DNA of 64,000 nucleotides from Blastobasis lacticolella (GCA_905147135.1 LR990044.1:15318122-15382121), one strand, 5' to 3'; numbered from the stretch's first letter, positions 33,280-45,270 are shown. Numbers and translations are program-made. Notes: a model not told the origin generated them from the sequence alone.

Positions 33280-33440
33280 ATAAAGATAAACCTTAAACTA
33301 ACTTAGATAATAAAGTAAAGATAAAATGTTTGCCCCAGGTCGGATAGGCGCCCAGAAGGCTTACCGCGTTGTCCCGTGGCAAAGCTTATCCTTTAATCCA
33401 AGTAGAGGCCAGCCTTTTGGTCATTAGTAATGAGTTGTTC
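33280..33440 (+). repeat. Dispersed repeat family E, copy 1
   Basis: Shares the sequence from ataaagataa through tgccccaggtc and gcccagaaggct to agaggccagcctt with 63310-63490. It looks like the 3' UTR of an unidentified element. Confidence 0.6.
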
Positions 33441-33544
33441 CCATTAATAATAAGTCCATCGTTGTATCATTTAAATTGTCAGAGCATCACGTAAACCGAA
33501 GAAGGTCTTATAATTTTGAATAGTTATTGTTATACATAATATGG

Positions 33545-33780
33545 CCCTATGGTGTCCGCCAGAGTAGAGTAGCACAAACCCCTTACACTCGTAGGTGTCG
33601 TACAAGGCTATAAAAGTTTTCGAGGCAAAAGATCTAGAGTAGCCGAAAGCTGGAAAATGGGCAGCAGCGTTTTCCGTTGTAAATTTTATAACACTGCGAC
33701 GTCCAACCCGCTTGCCAAGCGTGGAGATTATGGCAGTCCTGCAATGGACTGTTATGGGCTGTGATGATGATGATGATGAT
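33545..33780 (+). mobile_element. Non-autonomous RTE-terminal element, copy 4
   Basis: Complete order: tggtgtccgccagagtagag, aaatgggcagcagcgttttc, cgcttgccaagcgtggagat. The 3' module is slightly shortened (gattatggcag directly to tcctgcaatggactg), then a gatgatgatgatgat tail. Confidence 0.85.
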
Positions 33781-33789
33781 ACACAATAT

Positions 33790-34190
33790 ATTTTCGATAG
33801 GTATACGACGGTGGTAATGCCGTTCATACGTAAAGGATGAGAAGTACTTTCACCGATATTTATGTAAAGTACATACATAATACATAACGTCATACTGCTT
33901 CCCGTAGTTGTTGGCAGAGAGAAAATATTAAATATTTAATTTAATATCATAATTATAAATCACCTAAGTTTGCAAAATCGGTAAACTAACAGCAATTGTT
34001 AAAAGTCAATAGCGTCTCAAATAAAAATATTATTATGAAACGATCATGCTCTCTCTTGAAATAACCCTACAAAATCTTATAAACTGCGTGAAGAAAATGT
34101 TAAACTTCGCTTATTCACTTCCACTTTAAGCTTAGTGCGCTTTTCTATACTATCCGAAAATGAGTCTTAAGTTGTGCAACATTGAGTCGA
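33790..34190. other. AT-rich intergenic sequence
   Basis: Nothing recognised before the promoter-like sequence at 34195. Confidence 0.35.
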
Positions 34191-34194
34191 GTTT

Positions 34195-34461
34195 TATATA
34201 GAACTAAGTGTAAGCATGAGTTCAGTTGTTTTGGATAGCTTGTCTGTCTGTCGAGCATTACGTCGACTCGTACGCATCCGAATGGACGTCGCTGTGCTAT
34301 TTTAAAATGTTTATTTACATTTCTTAATCCTTTTTTAATTTAAAATCATGGATTTTTATATGTGAAGTGGAGTGCTTTAAAATGAAGATAATGATGAACT
34401 TTTTCATTTAGATAAGTTCTTACTTAAATAAATCGAGTGCTTGTGGAATAATATGGGAATA
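34195..34461 (+). promoter_or_regulatory. Candidate TATA plus initiator promoter and 5' exon
   Basis: tatataga starts at 34195 and the insect initiator ttcagttg places +1 at A34224, 29 bases downstream, which is the classical spacing. A possible splice donor, ata/gtaagt, at 34462 would close a first exon of about 238 nt with only very short ORFs, i.e. mostly 5' UTR. No downstream coding exon was identified. Confidence 0.35.
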
Positions 34462-34469
34462 GTAAGTAA

Positions 34470-35040
34470 TTTTTATAAACGATTATTTTTTATTACTTGT
34501 TTTATCTAATGAATAAGTAGATATCGTACTTACTAAATATCAAATATATAAGTAAGTGTTAGAAACACACCTACACCTATAGATACCACGGTTATAAAAA
34601 TATCCACGAACTTATTATTCTTAGTATTTTCCGGGCAACATTTTAATATATTGGTTAGTGTTAGCTACCAACTACGTTACGTTTGCGAATAAAACCAGTA
34701 CAAACCGACAAAAATCCAAAAATAAAATATTAACGAAGAATACTAAATATAAACTTAGGACAGGTAGGTAATCAGTTAAGTTCAGTACCGTGTCATGTCA
34801 CAGTGGCTACCTTTTCAATTGAGTTCACTTTAAGACTACACGTTTTAAATCTAAAATGTAAAACATTATGGGGTTCTCATCCGAATTTTAATTATTTTTA
34901 TGAATTAAGGAATCCTCATACGGATTTTTCATAGTTTTTTAAAAAACATGTTGCTCTGGCATTATAATCTTGTTGCTAACTTAATATTTATTTGCTTTAT
35001 ACACGTATTAGGTATGTGAGTTACCCGATTTCATTTAAAT
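34470..35040. other. AT-rich intergenic sequence
   Basis: Nothing recognised. Confidence 0.35.
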
Positions 35041-35044
35041 CTAC

Positions 35045-35240
35045 TCTCGCGACAAACGAGACAACCTACTTGATGGAAAGTGGTAACTTACGCATAACAG
35101 CAATACAAGTCATACAATGTAATAAAAATGCAAAACCGCAAGTGCAATATCACTGTGACGAATAAACTCACAGTACAAGGTAAGTAATGGACATCTGTTA
35201 TTTCCGCCTTCTTATTTGCGGTGGCCCAGGGTCTAAAAGA
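35045..35240 (+). repeat. Dispersed repeat family D2 (variant of D)
   Basis: gacaaacgagacaacctact, tgatggaaagtggtaactta and aaaccgcaagtgcaatatca. Related copies lie at 36400-36600 (+) and 38130-38415 (-). Confidence 0.55.
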
Positions 35241-35439
35241 ATAACAAATCCAAATAGGACCCTCGCGGTTTGGCAAGACATGAGCATTGACATTGACACC
35301 CTCGTTCAACCCGAAATTCGACTATTCTATTAAAGTATTCTAGTAAAGGAATTTTCGAAATACGGTTTAGTAGCTACTGAGTTTATCTCGTTTCGCCAGA
35401 CAGACAGACGTGGCGGGGTGTCTTCGTTTTATAATATAC

Positions 35440-35615
35440 TAGCGACCCACCCCGGCTTCGCACGGATAATAACCTTAACGAATTATATACCTAAACCTTC
35501 CTCATTAATCACTCCGTATATTGGTGAAAACCGAATGAAAATCTGTTCAGTGGTTTTTGAGTGTAACGCGAACAAACAGACAGACAGACGCGACGAAGGA
35601 CTTCGTTTTTGGGAG
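35440..35615 (+). repeat. Dispersed repeat related to family C
   Basis: actagcgacccaccccggct and tcgcacgg, then aaccttcctcattaatcact, gaaaaccgaatgaaaatctg and cagacagacagacgcgac. Same layout as family C but a distinct subfamily. Confidence 0.6.
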
Positions 35616-35734
35616 CGTCCAAATCTCTCGAACGCGCCGCCATTGCACCGCACACGAGCGGCGCGTTGCATTTGACCGTGTAATATATATGTTGAAATAA
35701 AATTTGTAGGATTATTATTATTATTATATATAGG

Positions 35735-35800
35735 CGGCGGTAACCACTTTCAATCAGGTGGCCCGCTTGCTTGTTTGTCTGTCGTATAACAAAAAAAAAG
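35735..35800 (-). repeat. Dispersed repeat family D fragment
   Basis: ggcggtaaccactttcaatc, aggtggcccgcttgcttgtt and tgtctgtcgtataac, the reverse of the family D start. Confidence 0.7.
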
Positions 35801-36399
35801 TGAAATACGGTGGACTCTGGGAAATTAAGTGCCGCGCGGGGGCGCAACCGGAAAACAACGCCAAGATGATGATGATGATCTGTTGTGAACAGAAACATGA
35901 AAACAGATTCATTTAATTCTAGTGACAAAAATTGTGAATTGTAGACACGTTGTGACTGTGAAGATTAGCATGCGTCATTATCTGCGCATACAGTACCTAC
36001 CTTAACTTCAAACCGGAACAGATTGTTTCTAGACATTAATACTTAGGTATTTGCACCTTTAGTTTTATATTTAGACATTCAGTTATTAATTGCATAATTT
36101 TTTTTAACTAAAACTTATATAACAGGTGCTAGGTACCATTTTATTTTCTTTTTTGAGAGGGGAAATCATCAAAAGATACCGTCACCCGGGGGCGTGACGT
36201 GGATTTGTGGGATTGTCCGAAAATTGAATTCTATGTATCTACAGCCGCTTTTAATCGGAACACCACAGGACTTCATAGATCGTTTGTGCTGTGGTGTTCT
36301 GGCGTATTCTCATGCAGTACTGAATCAGTCAAGACAGTCCTACCGTCATCGGTAAAAAGTTGATCACGTTCAATAGAGAATTAATTTTTATTTGTTACT
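35801..36399. other. Intergenic sequence with short hairpin
   Basis: A perfect 11-bp inverted pair gaacaccacag / ctgtggtgttc at about 36258-36300. No gene recognised. Confidence 0.4.
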
Positions 36400-36600
36400 C
36401 AGTGACAAACTACCAGACAGCCCACCTGATCGTAAGTGGTAACTGTCGCCCATAACATCTACAATTCAGATATTTAGGTTACAGGCAACAAAAATACAGA
36501 ACCGCAGGTGCGTTGTCACTATGAGGACTAAGATGAAATGCCTCATGCCTGTAATTTCGCTGGCTACTTCATCCTTCAAATATTATGACATGGTCCCAAA
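36400..36600 (+). repeat. Dispersed repeat family D2, copy 2
   Basis: actcagtgacaaactaccag, cagcccacctgatcgtaagt and actaagatgaaatgcctcat; the reverse complement is well preserved at 38265-38412. Confidence 0.65.
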
Positions 36601-37419
36601 CTATGACAGATATGACTCCAATGAAAACGTAATTACTAAAAATCTGGAGCGTAATAGTCTGCAGCCAGTCTAGCTATACCCGGGATGTAAAAAACATAAA
36701 GGTTAAATTACCATGTAAACTGTGCTTCTAAACCAAGGCGGATCAATTACAAGTCTCACGTCGTCTTAGGCCTTATTGACAGCGTGTTAAGGGTTGATTT
36801 TAAGTGATTGTCGTTGGCTATAGTCTTGATGGCATTATCGTTGCGATTACCATCGGGTTCAACGGGATGAGACGGCGTCATGGAGGAACAATCACGAGAG
36901 ACATGGTATAACTTGAGGCGCGCTGAGGAATGTTATGGTTGTGGTGGTCGAGATTTTTTTTATTATCCATGATAAAAAAAGTTATTGTCTATAATCATTA
37001 TCTGTGTAGTGTTAACATGCTCAGCAATCGTGTCTTGTCAACTCAAGGGGTTGTCTGAATGAGGTCGTTTTTGGCTGTAAGGTTGCCATCTGCTGTTGTG
37101 TTTATATGTAATTTGTATTTCACCTAAAAGAAAAACACCCCAGAAATCCCCACCAATGAGGATTTATAGTTTTTTGCTTACTTTGGGGCTAGATGGCGCT
37201 GTGTGAATTTGTCAAAGTATATTTATTTTTCCAAAACTCCCCCACTGGACAAATAAAAACATCCCATAAACTGTAAATAACATGGATTTTTATATTTCTG
37301 TTATCATCACCATTTGCTTGCTCTCTACCAAGGAGCTATAGACATCTAATAACCTAAAACTTAATAGGATTTACATCATGATCTCAGCCCTAGATCGTGC
37401 TCTATGGTTCATCATGCCT
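36601..37419. other. Intergenic sequence with a SINE B fragment
   Basis: 37155-37220 (+) contains ttttgcttactttggggcta and gatggcgctgtgtgaatttg, the family B 3' body. Nothing else recognised. Confidence 0.45.
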
Positions 37420-37500
37420 TCAAGGCTAGAGTGAATAGGCTGTTCCAAGACGCTTCATCTTCGGCCGCTACGTCACTTACCAACAGGTGAGATGGCGGTC
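37420..37500 (+). mobile_element. LINE ORF2 C-terminal fragment
   Basis: caaggctagagtgaataggc, then tcatcttcggccgctacgtc and acttaccaacagg encode the FKARVNRLFQDASSS-like LINE terminus also seen at 15150 and 53400. Confidence 0.65.
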
Positions 37501-38129
37501 AAATGCCTGTCTTGTCTAATATAAAAAACCGAATAGACCAACTGTACAGATTTGAATGAAATGCTTTAAACAGCTTAGTTCGGAACCCTCAAGGCACAAT
37601 TCCTACTCGTACTTGCCCTGTAGACAACATAAAAAAATTAAAAAGGTGGAAAACTGGGAATCTAATTCAGTTGTGTCAGTTTACGGTCACGTACATATGA
37701 AATAAAACAGAAAATAAGACGCACCCAAATGAAAGAAATTGAGTTTCCATAAACGACGTATTCAATTTTCCAAAGCCTTTGTGCACATCAATGCAATTTC
37801 TGTCGATTGCTTGCACCACGGGGAGTCCTGGACGTGACGCGCTTTTTCGTGACCAAAACGTTTTTATAAAGCAACCCTACGATAGACGAATAGCCATCTT
37901 ATCTGACGAAAAACTGCAGACACAATTAGTCTGTTCAACCTTAACGTTTACAAATGTTTGGTATATCTTGCAGGCTTTCCGCTACAGGGGAAACTTGAAA
38001 CAACGCTATTTCCTACTAAAGACAGTATTGGTTTTTCTTTAAGTAAGAGTTGACTGTCAAAACTCAGTGTAACTTCGGGATCGCTGTAGATCCTGGGTGT
38101 AGAAGAGTTGGGTGGCTTTCGCTTACGAT
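37501..38129. other. Intergenic sequence with unrecognised 87-codon ORF
   Basis: The frame at 37779-38042 contains GSPGRDALFRDQNVF, loosely reminiscent of the GxPGxxHDxxVF block of PIF/Harbinger transposases. The catalytic context is not seen and I do not assign it. Confidence 0.3.
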
Positions 38130-38415
38130 TTAACAGGATTTAGTTACATTATCAGGTGGTAGGCCACTGTCAAGTCTCAGGAGTCCGCCTGGGCGAGTAC
38201 CACCGCCTCATATACTTCTGCAGCCAAGCAACAATGCTTGCATTGTTGTGTTCCGGTTTGCAGGATAAGGTAGACAGCGTAATTACAGGCATGAGGCATT
38301 TCATCTTAGTCCTTACCATCCTCACTTTTGTTAAATGTAAGAATCGAACATGTTATGGGCGACAGTTACCTCTTACCATCAGGTGGGCTGTCTGCTCGCT
38401 TGTCACTAAGTAGCA
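38130..38415 (-). repeat. Dispersed repeat family D2, copy 3
   Basis: Reverse of 36400-36600: gcatgaggcatttcatctta, gttatgggcgacagttacct and accatcaggtgggctgtctg. Confidence 0.65.
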
Positions 38416-39204
38416 TAAAAAAGTTCAGATGACACATCATAGCGGGGAAGGTCAGGCTCGTGTTCTCATGTATTGTTGTTATCATTAATATTGTAAGCAT
38501 ATGCTTGTTTAGTCCATTAGCGAGAACTATTACCATAATCGTCTTCTCTAGATAGGTTTTAATATCGATTCGTATCTATATCTACATCAATTTACACCAT
38601 TATCAATGTAGTTTTACGCGTACAAATTACAAAACTTTCATATAACGCTGCACCTTAGCATGCAAATAAATCTCGATTCAGAACATTACACTAGAGCGAA
38701 ACTGCCATTGAATGTGCCTATAATTTTGCTATCGCTTAGTTCGAATGATCCAATCTCGTAAGTATGGTTGAAGGAGTGCGTTATGGTGAAAATCAAATGG
38801 TGATTACGGGTACATGTCGAGTTCGGGTTTGAGACTGGCTGTTTAAATTTAAAAGAATTGTTGAAAAATATTGCCAATTCGAAATAGTATTAAGGATGTG
38901 GGACCTAAGTTATATCACTCATCATAGGGTTGGCTACCACAAGAATCTCCTTAGGTAGTATGATTTTCGTTGATGTTAAGAAAGCGAAAGACGTAGAGGT
39001 CACTGAGAATCATTAATTATTTTAACGATTTTTATTTGTTTTATCTATAGACTTAGACATTAGCCTTTTAGATGGTACATTTTGAAAAAACCAATTCTTT
39101 TATCATGGATCCTACATCCCATTGTATTCTTGTTTGTGGCAAAATATTATAGAGCACCTACTAGATTGCTCTAATAACAGAGGCACAATGGCTGTAATCC
39201 GAAA
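38416..39204. other. AT-rich intergenic sequence
   Basis: Nothing recognised. Confidence 0.35.
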
Positions 39205-39422
39205 GTGATGTGTGATCTATACACATTATCAAACAAAGTCGCTTTCAGCCTTCTGTCCCTATGTTTCTATGTACGCTTAGATATTTTAAACTGCTCAACG
39301 GATTTGAATGCGGTTTTCAACGATAGATAGAATGATTCAAGAGGAAGGATTATAACCAAGAAAGAAAGGGTAGGTAGGGGTGAAGTAGGTGTACGCGAAC
39401 GAAGTCGCGCCGGGTCCACTAG
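39205..39422 (-). repeat. Dispersed repeat family C, reverse copy
   Basis: Runs from aaacaaagtcgctttcagcc to gaacgaagtcgcgccgggtc and ends ccactagt. Confidence 0.75.
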
Positions 39423-39429
39423 TAATTAA

Positions 39430-40012
39430 AAAGTGCCTACTCATAAACTAAGATTTTTCTTACAAATTGTTTTGGTAAGGAACATCCCAACTTGTTGGTA
39501 CTATATAACTACTTATAGTAGCCGAAATCGTTCCGAAGTCGACAACAATAAACAAATGCAACAAAACTTTTTAACTTCCACTTAATTGTCTTATCAATAC
39601 TGTTTCGTTCAATCACGGTACAGGGCTTTTTATTTTTAAGAGTTTAATTTAAACTGTATCAGTTATAATGATGAGTCACGAAAATACTTTAAACTTTAAA
39701 TAACAACTTCGGTCCCTTCAATATCTGATAGCTTGGTTCATTGTGGTCCTTAGAAAGTGGTTTGGATCTGGGTCGGTGCATTGGATGCAAGTTGCAATAT
39801 AGTAGTTGCTAGTGAGTCTGGTAGTTTGAACAAAATAGTGGTAGGGTCCCATCCTTTCACTTGGAGAGAAAGGGGAGTAGGTGCCCAGTTTGTACTATCA
39901 AATGTAAACTATTGTTCAAAAATTTATTGAATTTAATTTATCAACTCTGTAGACAAGATTAAAATAAAAGTGACTAATAACTTAACTATTTTAAACAAAA
40001 TTTAAATTTATT
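39430..40012. other. AT-rich intergenic sequence
   Basis: Nothing recognised. Confidence 0.35.
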
Positions 40013-40235
40013 TGCGACGTGAGTGGTTCATTTGGTTAACCAGCCACGCTGAGCTCCCGGGTTCGATTCCCGGCTGAGCAGAAAAAGAAATGGTAAATGC
40101 TATTACTGGTCTGGGTGTTATATGTATAATAAGTATGTATTTAAAAGTGTATAAGTCGTTTATCAGTTGTCTAGCACCCATAACACAAGTTTTGCTTACT
40201 TTGAATTGTCCAAGCATATTTAATTTATGCTCTGT
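40013..40235 (+). mobile_element. SINE family B with tRNA-like head
   Basis: The head contains gagtggttcatttggttaac and the B box gggttcgattcccggctgag. The body ggtctgggtgttatatgtat, gtttatcagttgtctagcac and ataacacaagttttgcttac recurs as fragments at 24890, 30120 and 37155. A tRNA-derived SINE distinct from family A. Confidence 0.7.
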
Positions 40236-41131
40236 TTATTCAAGAAATGGATAATAAATAAAAGAGTTTCAACTGAAAACTAACCCAACTAAGCTAAAAT
40301 AATGTCTACTACTAGTCTGATTTATCACAATAATTAGAATAAATTTCTATCAGTTTTCACTTTTCTAGTTTTACTTGCTCACGAAAAATAGATAATTTGT
40401 GCACATTTTCTATTTAACTATTCCTTTTACCACTTAAAGAACAATCGTCAAAATTGAAGCATATGCTACTTCATAATACAATTGCCAAAATATACCTTGT
40501 CACCGTTATGCAAGGTATACCTTACTTTAGCTGAGTCAAGCTCGTATAAGTGTTATCGTCGTGACTCTAGAGGCGGAGAGGCTTTAGATAAAATTTTGCT
40601 GCAACGTGATTATTTTGTGACACAAATTTTGTGCAAGTCGTGCGTCTCATGCCCCAGATGCGACTCGCATGCCATCAGGCCAGTCTAATTGACAGAAAAC
40701 GAAAGTCAACAAGACAACGGCAAAGGGAGCGAGACATTTCTATTTGGAAAAAGATAATATGTTCAAATTGTTTCTAGAAAAGCTGATTGAGAAATTAATG
40801 TGGACTGCAATTAGTTGTGCGAATGACTGTGTTGTTATTTATCGTGTATAAACTCTAAATTATATAAGTTCTCAAATGAAAAATACTTTTTCATAGCAAG
40901 CTTTTATCTTTCGGTATAGGACATACTCATCAAGACTATTCCAAAGAGCCCAAACGCGATGAGGTCATCTTATTGCGTTCATTAGTACCTATGACCACCT
41001 TCCGACTCCATCATCAGATGCTCCGTGGTACCATATTAATGCATCAAAATCCAAGTTACATAAGTATACCAAATTTCAGCTCAATTGGATACCAACAAAT
41101 GACGAAAAATGGTTTGCAAATTTTGACGGAC
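40236..41131. other. AT-rich intergenic sequence
   Basis: No gene recognised. A 68-codon ORF at 40482-40688 has no supporting features. Confidence 0.35.
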
Positions 41132-41145
41132 AACTTACATACTAC

Positions 41146-41518
41146 TAATAAATAAATAAATAATCATCTTGGCCTATCAATGTCCCGGTTGTGCTCTCGC
41201 GCACGAGGGCCCGAAGTCCGCCGTGACCATGATCCAGGATTTAGCAGGTCAAGTAATTACAGTGGAGCGACTGCCACCTGACCTCCATGACTCTGCTACC
41301 AGGGGAACCTGACCAGATTGGATCATGGTTACACGTCCAGCCGCCTGAATGTGCAGGTTTCATCACGATGTTTTCCCTCCCCGTAAGAGCATCGGTTAGT
41401 ATTCAACTAATGTACATAACTCAGAAAACAGTCATTGGTACATGGCCGGAGCGGGATTGGAACCCGGGACCTCTGGCTTACGAGTCGGATACTCTAACCG
41501 CTCGGCCACCGACGCTCT
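41146..41518 (-). mobile_element. SINE family A, full length with 14-bp target-site duplication
   Basis: Flanked by aacttacatactac at 41132-41145 and 41519-41532. On the minus strand it starts with the tRNA-like gtcggtggccgagcggttag (A box) and gggttccaatcccgctccgg (B box), continues through the body, and ends in a (ttta)n tail. Confidence 0.95.
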
Positions 41519-41532
41519 AACTTACATACTAC

Positions 41533-42838
41533 GAATATTGCAAGTTAAATAAAAGTTTGTAAAGACCCTTATATATCTGAAAGTTTGTCGTGAGATCTTG
41601 GCACCAGATCTCTATATCTATCTCTAACTATCTCATAATCTTCCCACAGGAAAATAATCCACACAAGTCTATTTAAACTAACAATAGGTACAGTACAGCG
41701 GTTTATCTGCTAAGTCCAGATCGAAACTACATTTCCCACATAAAACTTGAGAATGAAAACGTAGAAAGTGCAAATCACTCTAGAGTTGACAATTCTATAC
41801 ATGAACGTGATCATTTTGTTTGCAATTTATGGCACATTGTAGGACATGCTAACAATGCGTCTTTAATTTAGGTCCAAAATGATATATTTTAACAAGATAA
41901 TAACACGACATTAGTTCCATATAATGCTAGTATATTTGGCAAGGTATGATACGCCATTAGAGCTCCATTCCGGTTTAAATGACCCAACAAAACTGATGAT
42001 GATTACGTATAGTCATTCAACAAAAGTGTTACGTGTAATAGAGAACATTAATAGCCATCATACGAAAGTAATGCTGACAGTTGCAATTCTTCTTTTTCCA
42101 GTTGAACACAACGCCGAGGATCATTAACCCGTGGAAAGTGATATGATGAAGAAGAACTGACTGCAAAAGGAAATTATACACATTTCTGCAACGTTTACTG
42201 TACTTTCTTTCCCTCGGATAACCCTCATTAAGATGTCCGAGATAAATATGATGTTATGAAGGAAAAAAGACAGAAAATAACAAGATCTGCGTTGGATTTA
42301 CATAGAACTGCAATTTCACCTTTATTATCCGTGCGTCATTTACTTCCCTGCAGCTGTTGAACCAATTAAACAATTGATTAATTACGTCAAAACGTAAATT
42401 TATAAGAGTAACGTACATGGCGCCCCATAAAAAGTAATTTCAACAGTCATATTGTAGGTAATTGAAAGAATTAAATTTCCCTTGATCATTTATAAATAAG
42501 CAATCTTACGCAATTTTGTGTCGACAACCTGCTATTATGCACTATTAACTAAGTAACTTATGGCTCCTAAAAGAAAGGAAAAGTGGAACCCACGAGATAT
42601 AAAGAAGCTAATACATCACTTCGGTACTTAACAAACATACGACGTGCAAATGTAAAGGAAGTCGGTAATAAACCGTAAGACTTATTCGATGACAATAAGA
42701 ATGCAATTGTAAAGTAAAAGTCTCGACGAGTACCAAAGGAAAGTTTGTTGAAATTCATATGTAACCTTTGAAAAGGTTAGAGAAGAAATCATTCCTAAAA
42801 GAGATGGAATATTTTTAAAGAAATAACATTTGCTGCAG
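41533..42838. other. Intergenic sequence
   Basis: An ATG at 42560 opens MAPKRKEKWNPRDIKKLIHH and hits a stop soon after; the basic N-terminus resembles the start of several transposase or DNA-binding proteins but is too short to assign. Otherwise nothing recognised. Confidence 0.35.
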
Positions 42839-42996
42839 CAATCGTATGGTTCGTGACCACGAGCGGGAAATTACAGCTTTGTTTGAAAGTGAATCTAATC
42901 AAATACCGCCCACTATTAGACTCGAGGAGATCAACTATACGAGGAACTACATTTCGAAGGAAGATCTTCGGGACGACGCTCAAATGAATTTACCTG
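42839..42996 (+). other. Candidate internal coding exon, unrecognised
   Basis: A 158-nt open block bounded by tgctgcag/ at 42838 and g/gtaagttttt at 42997. In its frame it encodes NRMVRDHEREITALFESESN, then an acidic and polar stretch ending DDAQMNLPG. Both splice signals fit the consensus and the amino-acid composition looks protein-like. No flanking exon or family was identified, so it may equally be chance or a decayed transposon. Confidence 0.3.
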
Positions 42997-43971
42997 GTAA
43001 GTTTTTAGATGTTTTCTTTAGTTTATCAATGCGTGTATTCATATCTAAATTATTAGGTGACCATGCTATTTATTGCTATGATTTACAAACCGCAAACCTC
43101 ACATTAGATGTCGTTTTTTTTGACAAAATTACTAAAGGTAACACAGCTCTATAGAAACAAGAGTAAAAGTGTATTTCCTGCTTTTTCCGATATCGTCTGT
43201 ACGGACGGTAATACATCAAGCATAATCACAGCTTCTATTGTGATTTTAAATCTAAACGAACGTATTTTCTCACTGCAATCGATGACGATATTGGTTATCA
43301 TTAGTTTCTCATCTATCACGTCACAAAACGTTTCATTTTCTCTTTTAAGTTATTTTCACTGCAGCAAGAGAGGTATGTTTTTGTTCATTCCGGTAGCCTT
43401 CACAAAAAAGGGCCCTTCTCGCTCGTGAAGGGCTGCGTAATGAAGTGTTTTGTTTTTCTAAGCGTTAGGTAACTTTAGAACTTTTGCTTACAAAACCGTC
43501 TGTGTCGGCTAGAAAATGAAATCAGTTATTGGTTTGGCGTGTTCTTTTCCAGATCGTATTTTAATGGTTAGTTGGATTGACTGAGGATTTATTTAGAATA
43601 GAATACATTTATTCACACACAATAACAGCACAAACACATAACATAATGGCTTAATGAAATAGTACAGTTTTTATGTTTATTAGCAATGCCTGAAATAGGT
43701 AGTGCCGTCAGTGCCATTAATTACCTTATCATATAACCTATTATGAATTTCCTGTGCCCAATAAACCTTTAAATAAATATAAAAATAAGTACTATATTAG
43801 CTCTTGCCAGCGATTGCACTGCGCATTCGACATGATTTAGAGTCAGGTTGCAAAAACATTATTTATTTTGTAATACTGCAAGTACTTATTTAATTATATT
43901 TCCACATAATCTCTTCCACTCTTTCTCTCTCAACCATGAATTTTAGTTAGCTTTTTTTATTTATTACTTAC
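42997..43971. other. Intergenic sequence
   Basis: ORFs at 42997-43154 and 43108-43428 give no recognisable protein. A 7-bp hairpin, cccttctcgctcgtgaaggg, lies near 43411. Nothing else is supported. Confidence 0.35.
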
Positions 43972-44155
43972 TAGTAGACTCGGCCCGGCTTCACGTACAC
44001 CAACTTTACCCCTGCCTACCCTTTTAAACCTTCCTCTTGAATCACTAACTATTTTTGAAAACCGCATTAAAATCCATTGCGTAGTTTAAAAGATCTAAGC
44101 GTATATATCCATAGATTTAGACGGCGGGAAGCGACTTTGTTTTATACTATTTAAC
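43972..44155 (+). repeat. Dispersed repeat family C, copy 7
   Basis: actagtagactcggcccggc, then ttcctcttgaatcactaact, gcgtagtttaaaagatctaa and gaagcgactttgttttatac. Confidence 0.75.
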
Positions 44156-44565
44156 ATTTTCCCACAAAACTAGGCGGCAGTTATTACTAATAAACAGAAA
44201 AAAAATAAGAACCACCTTCCTATTTCTAGGGAAATAAACATTTTTGCCACTGGACCGCAGATGAAATCAGCCAGTGCCGCCAAGCTGAGTACTACGGGTA
44301 CAGTGTTTGAAGCTGCAATTACCGAGCTCCGATGAAAATGATAAGCGGAGGCAGGTCACGTGGAAACGTGACGCGCTTGTCTCTTCGTGTTAGGGACTTT
44401 AGGATTATTACTAAAATATGCTTTGCAATAGTAGAAAAGCTATAATCATGCATTTAGTAATGATAGTTTTGATATTGTAGCCGTGTCTTTGCCCTTTTTT
44501 GATGCAATAGTAAAAACGACAAAGAATAGTTATGTATTGCGGAATAATTACGTTAATAACCCTAT
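44156..44565. other. Intergenic sequence
   Basis: Nothing recognised. Confidence 0.35.
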
Positions 44566-44850
44566 GATGCCCGGCAGAGTATAATAACTATAGTACTATA
44601 ACGGGTGTCGTATATGGCCGTATAGTGTCCGACAGAGTAGAATAGCACCATCCCCTTACATACGTGGGTGACGTACAAGGCAACTTATGTTTTCGAGGCA
44701 AAATATCTAGAGTTTCCGTAGGCTGGTAAATGGACAGCAGCGTTTTCCATTGTTATATTTATAACACTGCGATCTTCAACCTGCCTGCCAAGTCCTGCAG
44801 TGGCCCTAAGTCCTGCAGTGTACTGTTATGGGCTGTGATGATGGTGAGAA
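44566..44850 (+). mobile_element. Non-autonomous RTE-terminal element, copy 5 with partial duplication
   Basis: The main copy runs 44622-44850 (tagtgtccgacagagtagaa to ggctgtgatgatggtga) and has an internal repeat of aagtcctgcagtg. The preceding 44566-44617 is a second, decayed start (cctatgatgcccggcagagt and gggtgtcgtatatgg), suggesting two insertions or a tandem 5' duplication. Confidence 0.8.
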
Positions 44851-44929
44851 GGCGACTAATGATTTACATACGCATGCAGAAAGGTTTTCATAGTGAGCAC
44901 CAATACACATCCAATCTAACTGACAATAC

Positions 44930-45270
44930 TATTTTTTATGACATACTGTAGGCAAACAGGCACGCGGGCCACCTGATGGGAAGTGGTCACCACTGCCTAT
45001 AGACATTAGCAACACCAAGAGTATCGCCAATGCGTTGCCCAACTCTATAACACGTTGATCTGGCAGCAAAAAGGCAAATGCCGCTCCACTGCCAAAGCCA
45101 CGGTTCCCGAAATCCCCACCCCATGGAGCACTGGAGACCTTACTCGCCGGCAGAAACACAATACTATTTAAAAGAGTATTGTTTAGCTGCGGTATTCTGT
45201 AAGGTGGAGGTACTTCCCTAGTCGGGCCACCACTATAGTGGCAATCGGCAATACGCATCCGTCGCAATGA
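44930..45270 (+). repeat. Dispersed repeat family D, longest copy
   Basis: attttttatgacatactgta, aggcaaacaggcacgcgggc, ccaccccatggagcactgga and tagtcgggccaccactatag. Extends the family well beyond the 28970 copy. Open frames on the minus strand here are incidental. Confidence 0.7.

Noticed and set aside
33471..33893. 140-codon minus-strand frame
   Set aside because: Lies across the short RTE-terminal element; its QPITVHCRTA part is just the repeat's 3' end read backwards.
37779..38042. Possible PIF/Harbinger transposase piece (GSPGRDALFRDQNVF)
   Set aside because: Similarity is limited to one short block, without the acidic catalytic context or inverted ends; could be chance.
40019..40080. 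Possible functional tRNA gene
   Set aside because: Has a B box but no proper acceptor stem or anticodon arm, and its 3' body recurs as fragments elsewhere, so it is a SINE head.
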